Source: Strigamia acuminata (lineage: Eukaryota; Arthropoda; Chilopoda; Geophilomorpha; Linotaeniidae). From it: a stretch of 64,000 nucleotides of DNA. The notes below the pieces were generated by a model. It did not search any database. It worked only from the letters and a program-made list of their open reading frames with translations, and was not told the origin of the DNA. The DNA is taken from assembly GCA_949358305.1 (NCBI GenBank), contig OX442314.1, positions 40,494,581 to 40,558,580 of the forward strand, written 5' to 3'. Made by a program: the position numbers and the translations under genes. Shown piece by piece: positions 60,519 through 64,000 of the stretch (the first letter of the stretch is position 1; each line of letters begins with the position of its first letter).

Positions 60519-62461
60519 TTGCTCTCCGATATTTTCAATGTTTCTTCTTGCGACACCAGTGTTTGCAGTCCATCTCCTAATCTTATTGACTTTCTTCCAA
60601 CTCCAGCACACAGTAAGCGCTTACATCGAGGTGGTATCCACCTTCCGAAAATCCCTGTGGCTGAATTTAAGAAATTCAAGAAGTGTCACCCCATTAACAG
60701 ACAGGCAAAGCAGATTTTATTGCATTTATTTAATCAATTTTTTCATAAGCAACCTGAAGTTGGTTGTAAAGAGTTGATTAAACTTCTGTCAAATGTAACT
60801 GGTTTGGGAATTCACAGCATACAGAAAATAAGAAGAGAGATGAGTGATAAAGGTGAGTAAAAACATTTAAATTTAAAAATAAAAATTAACATTTTTTTTT
60901 TGTTTAGGACAATTGAAAACACCTGGCAAAAAGAGACGCAGCAGTGATAATCTTAAGCGTATAAACAGATATGATTCCTTCACACAATCTGCTATTCGTT
61001 CGAAAGTGCATGAATTTTTCCGTAGAGGTGACGTGCCCACGCTGCAGAAGGTTACATCCGCAATTCAGAATGATGAGACACTTCCGAGTTTAAGCAAAGA
61101 AGCATTACGTTTATTTCTACACGACATTGGATTCAAGTTTATGAAACATAAACGCAATGCTGCTTTAATTGAACGGGAAGACATAGTCGCTTGGAGAAGG
61201 AAGTATTTGCGTCAGATTAGAGGTTATCGCCGAGAAGGAAGAAAAATTTATTACACGGACGAAACATGGGTCAATGCAGGTTATTTCAATTAATATTAAA
61301 TCGAAATTATTAAAATTAAGAAAAATTAAATAATAATACGTATAACAGGAGAATACATCAGCAAGAAATGGGTGGATGGTAATGTGAAATCACACACAGA
61401 TGCATTCCTGAGTGGTTTAACCACTGGACTAAAACATCCCACTTCGAAGGGAGGGAGATTAATCATCGGTCACATTGGGAGTGACACAGGATTTCTGGGA
61501 AATGGTTTGCTTGTTTTCAAGTAACTTAAGTAAGAATAGAGAGTTTGCGGGATGCATTTTTTCCTTATTTTGCTCCACAATACACTATTTTAGTGCCATA
61601 TCATTAAGCAAAAAGCCTTTATTGTATCGTTTTCAACACTAAAATAAAATATAGCGCAGCCAATCCGGTAGTTTTCCACTATTTATGTCACGGCCTTAAA
61701 TTTGGATTAGCAACGACCTCATTCGCTGCCATTTTAATTTCTTCGCTTCAGGGCACGAATTAAGGTTTATATCATTGTTTTGAAGCAGTAAAATACAAGA
61801 ATTGTCTTTAATTTTTTTTCAAAAGAGACTGCCACAGTTTCGGTGATCACGTAACGGAAAAATACAGCCCTCAAAAACTTATTTTATCATTTTTTCCTTA
61901 CACTATTTTTAAACCGTATAGTCTTTAACTGTAAAAGAAAAATGCATCCCGCAAACTCTCTATTAAGTTTAAGTTTTGTTTAAGTAATTTATTTTTATTT
62001 AATTATTTTATTTTATTTAATGTTTCAGTGCAAAAAAATCAGATGGTGACTACCTCTCTGAGATGAACAGTGCCAACTTCATGCTGAGGTTTGAAAACAT
62101 TTTTCCGAATTTGGAAAAAGGTAGTGTTATAGTGCTTGATAATGCACCGTATCATATGGTGAAACTTGACCCAGCACCGACATCTGCATGGCTTAAGGCG
62201 AAAATACAAGAATGGTGCATTCAATATGATGCATATTTTGAGGAAAATTATATAAAGGCTGAGTTGCTAGAGGTATTATATTTTAAAATATAACATTCAT
62301 TTTAGTGTGTAATCAATAATAATTTATTACACTAGGTTGTAAATGCAATAAAAAGTGGTGAAACGAGTTATGTCTTTGATACCAGAGCCACAGAATTAGG
62401 GTTCAAGATTCTACGCTTGCCACCGTATCACTGCTGCCTAAATCCGATTGGTTTTGTCTAA
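60519..62461 (+). pseudogene. DDE (IS630/Tc1-related) transposase, copy B
   Basis: Exons 60519-60852, 60908-61279, 61349-61520, 62029-62272 and 62336-62461 join in phase. N-terminal part: LINRQAKQ-like INRQAKQILLHLFNQFF and VGCKELIKLLSNVTGLGI. Then RRSSDNLKRINRYDSFT, SAIRSKVHEFFRRGDVPT, YYTDETWVNAG (first Asp), LIIGHIGSDTGFLGN, SVIVLDNAPYH (second Asp) and ILRLPPYHCCLNPIGFV with a stop. The family has Glu after NPI; here it is Gly and the frame ends three codons later, so the active site is incomplete. The enzyme would cut and join transposon ends. The third intron holds a MITE (61539-61960). Confidence 0.7.
61539..61960. mobile_element. MITE in an intron of transposase copy B
   Basis: The ends GAGAGTTTGCGGGATGCATT are inverted at the right end, with TA on both sides (61537-61538 and 61961-61962). 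422 bp. The surrounding exons are in phase, so the insertion is confined to the intron and need not disturb coding. Confidence 0.85.
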
Positions 62462-62568
62462 GCAAAAAAAAAAATTTTTGATAAGGAAAATTAATATTTA
62501 TTAATATTATTAATATTTATTAATATTTATTAATATTTATTAGAAATCTTCAGGGAAATTGATCAACT
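62462..62568. repeat. TAATATTTAT microsatellite
   Basis: TTAATATTTA repeated about five times at 62495-62542, with A/T tracts. Confidence 0.7.
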
Positions 62569-63434
62569 ATGGCATCCGACAAATATGATGACTGTAGGTC
62601 AATTAAAAAACTTGATGGGACTAATTATACCACTTGGGCTGTTCAGGTGCTGCTGTTATTGGCACAGCAGGACATGTGGGATCACATTACCGGCGACAAG
62701 ACGGTACCTGCTGCAACAGCCACAGCAAAAGAAAAACGTGACTACAAAGTGCGGGAGCACAGGGCCAGGTTTACAATCTGTTTGAGTTGTGGAGAATCAC
62801 AACAACTTGTGGCTGTGGCTGAAGAAACGTCGAAGAAAGCGTGGAAAGCAATCAGGCAGCTTATCAGCCCACCTCGTGTGCCCGTAAAGGCAGACTGAGA
62901 CGCGAATTTCTTCAAATGAGATTAATGGAAAATGAGGAAATCATGTGCTTCTTGGCTCGGGTCGACAGGAAAGTTTTGGAACTGAAAAACGTTAAAGTGA
63001 CCCCGACAGATGAAGAAGTAGCATTTCAATACATGAACTTTCTTCCTGCACAGTATGAAACTGTGAAACAAATCATGTATCATTGGGGAGATCCGGAATT
63101 TACGATAGCCAATGTGAAGGACAGATTGTTGGGAGAATATAACCGATTATATGAATCGTCAGACACCTTTAAGATTCATGCACAAGATAGGGTTGACAAC
63201 GCAGGTGCCTTCTTTGGAAAAGGCAGATGGCAACGTGGCAAAAGCGGAAATGTGACATCTTCACCTCGTGTCTGCTTCAATCGTGGTGGCGCTAATCATT
63301 TTGCGCGAGAGTTTTCTGTCACTTGCCATAGCGGACACGCTCGTGGAGTTTGCTGGATTTTCTGTGGGTCGTACGATTCTGATTCGGTATCGGTCCAAGG
63401 AGGAAAAGCAAAAAACGGCAAGCGACGGGATTAG
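62569..63434 (+). pseudogene. Copia-type gag
   Basis: ATG 62569 begins MASDKYDDCRSIKKLDGTNY, TTWAVQVLLLLAQQDMWDHI, the UBN2-type start of copia gags. After SKKAWKAIRQLISPP a stop (62896) interrupts, and the next frame continues REFLQMRLMENEEIMCFLAR, VTPTDEEVAFQYMNFLPAQY, TIANVKDRLLGEYNRL. The CCHC knuckle is degenerate (CFNRGGANHFAREF: two Cys lost). Pol does not follow; the LTR boundary comes 330 bases later. Confidence 0.7.
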
Positions 63435-63766
63435 AAACCGGGTTTGATGTAGAGATAAATATTGGATTTTTTTTCAAATTATTTTTTAAATTACGACGAA
63501 ATTTAATTGATTGTTATCGCGAGTGACGTTAAACTGGGTAAAGAATAAGTGCAGTGTGAATGCCCACACGCGAGTACATTCGTCTGCTTCGCCCGTGATC
63601 GTCTCGAGGAGCGCCGGCACACAGTGGTTCGAAGCCTGCAGACTTTTCAGTCACCATCTTCGTCGCCGCTATGGGAGCCGAGACGTCGTGGTTCATTCTG
63701 CTGGCAGCGTGTTTCTTCAGTGGAGCATACTTTTGTAATTGTCAAATAGTTGTGCAAAGGGGGACT
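63435..63766 (+). other. Region between gag and polypurine tract
   Basis: No protease, integrase or RT motif is visible. GTGCAAAGGGGGAC at 63753-63765 is a polypurine tract next to the LTR start. A deletion of pol would explain the short distance. Confidence 0.45.
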
Positions 63767-64000
63767 TGTTAGTGTATGCGCAATTATTTGAGCTATTTCA
63801 GTTGCGCATTTATGGATAAATGCAACATGCGTGTCTTTGCTATTTTGCGTCTTAGTTACATTGGTTGATTTCGATTTTTAACCCCAATGCTTGTTTCAGT
63901 ACCGCAACCAATGTATTTACTAGCAATGACATGCCCACATGTCGTCTGCTCGAATGAGAGCGTTTATCCTTTGGTTAAACATTGCGTTTTGTTCGGTTTT
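63767..64000 (+). mobile_element. 3' LTR start of the copia-type element, runs off the window
   Basis: TGTTAGTGTATGCGCAATTA begins right after the polypurine tract, as in copia LTRs (TGTTA...). The end of the LTR and the target duplication lie beyond the window. Confidence 0.5.

Noticed and set aside
1-64000. rRNA, tRNA or mitochondrial sequence
   Set aside because: No conserved rRNA core sequence, no convincing cloverleaf and no mitochondrial protein frame was seen on reading both strands.

Overview
This is an AT-rich nuclear segment from a multicellular animal. Its genes are split by short GT-AG introns, mostly 56-96 nt, and have AATAAA polyadenylation signals. The best host proteins (an ELOVL fatty-acid elongase and fructose-1,6-bisphosphatase) and the small introns suggest a small arthropod such as a crustacean or a chelicerate, but the species cannot be fixed from the sequence.

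Host genes form one island at about 18.98-24.14 kb. It holds a two-exon gene of unknown function (18981-19605), a membrane-anchored protein with a PPVSPKTTF nonapeptide repeat (20049-20738), a complete seven-exon ELOVL gene on the minus strand (21127-22334) and a complete six-exon fructose-1,6-bisphosphatase gene on the plus strand (22539-24031). The last two are head to head across 204 bp, so they probably share a promoter region. An ESF2/ABT1-like pseudogene follows at 25.2-25.6 kb. A separate two-exon gene of unknown function (14275-14769) lies between arrays of a GCTGGCAA motif.

The rest is dense, nested transposable-element debris. 0-7 kb: P-type, BEL/Pao-type, tnp2-like, PIF/Harbinger-like and Mutator fragments, mostly minus strand. 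6.8-8.3 kb: a Gypsy gag between two LTRs in inverted orientation. 8.5-13.7 kb: low-complexity ORFs, a candidate LTR and an unrecognised Cys-rich ORF pair. 15.3-17.6 kb: a decayed Gypsy element joined to an unknown 299-codon ORF. 27-42 kb: a mosaic of Harbinger, P, BEL/Pao, DIRS and copia-like pieces. 43.5-45.1 kb: a Tc1-like element with paired repeats in each inverted terminus. 45.4-50.3 kb: a nearly intact THAP9/P-type transposon whose 894-codon transposase can be followed across six exons. 52.5-56 kb: a DDE transposase gene split by a 2.3-kb palindrome. 56.7-59.3 kb: hAT and Ulp1-like remnants. 60.5-62.5 kb: a second copy of the DDE transposase. 62.6 kb to the end: a copia-like gag followed almost directly by a polypurine tract and the start of an LTR.

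Several MITEs with clear target-site duplications (TA, TTA and 8 bp) punctuate the window. All family assignments come from reading motifs by eye; no database search was run.
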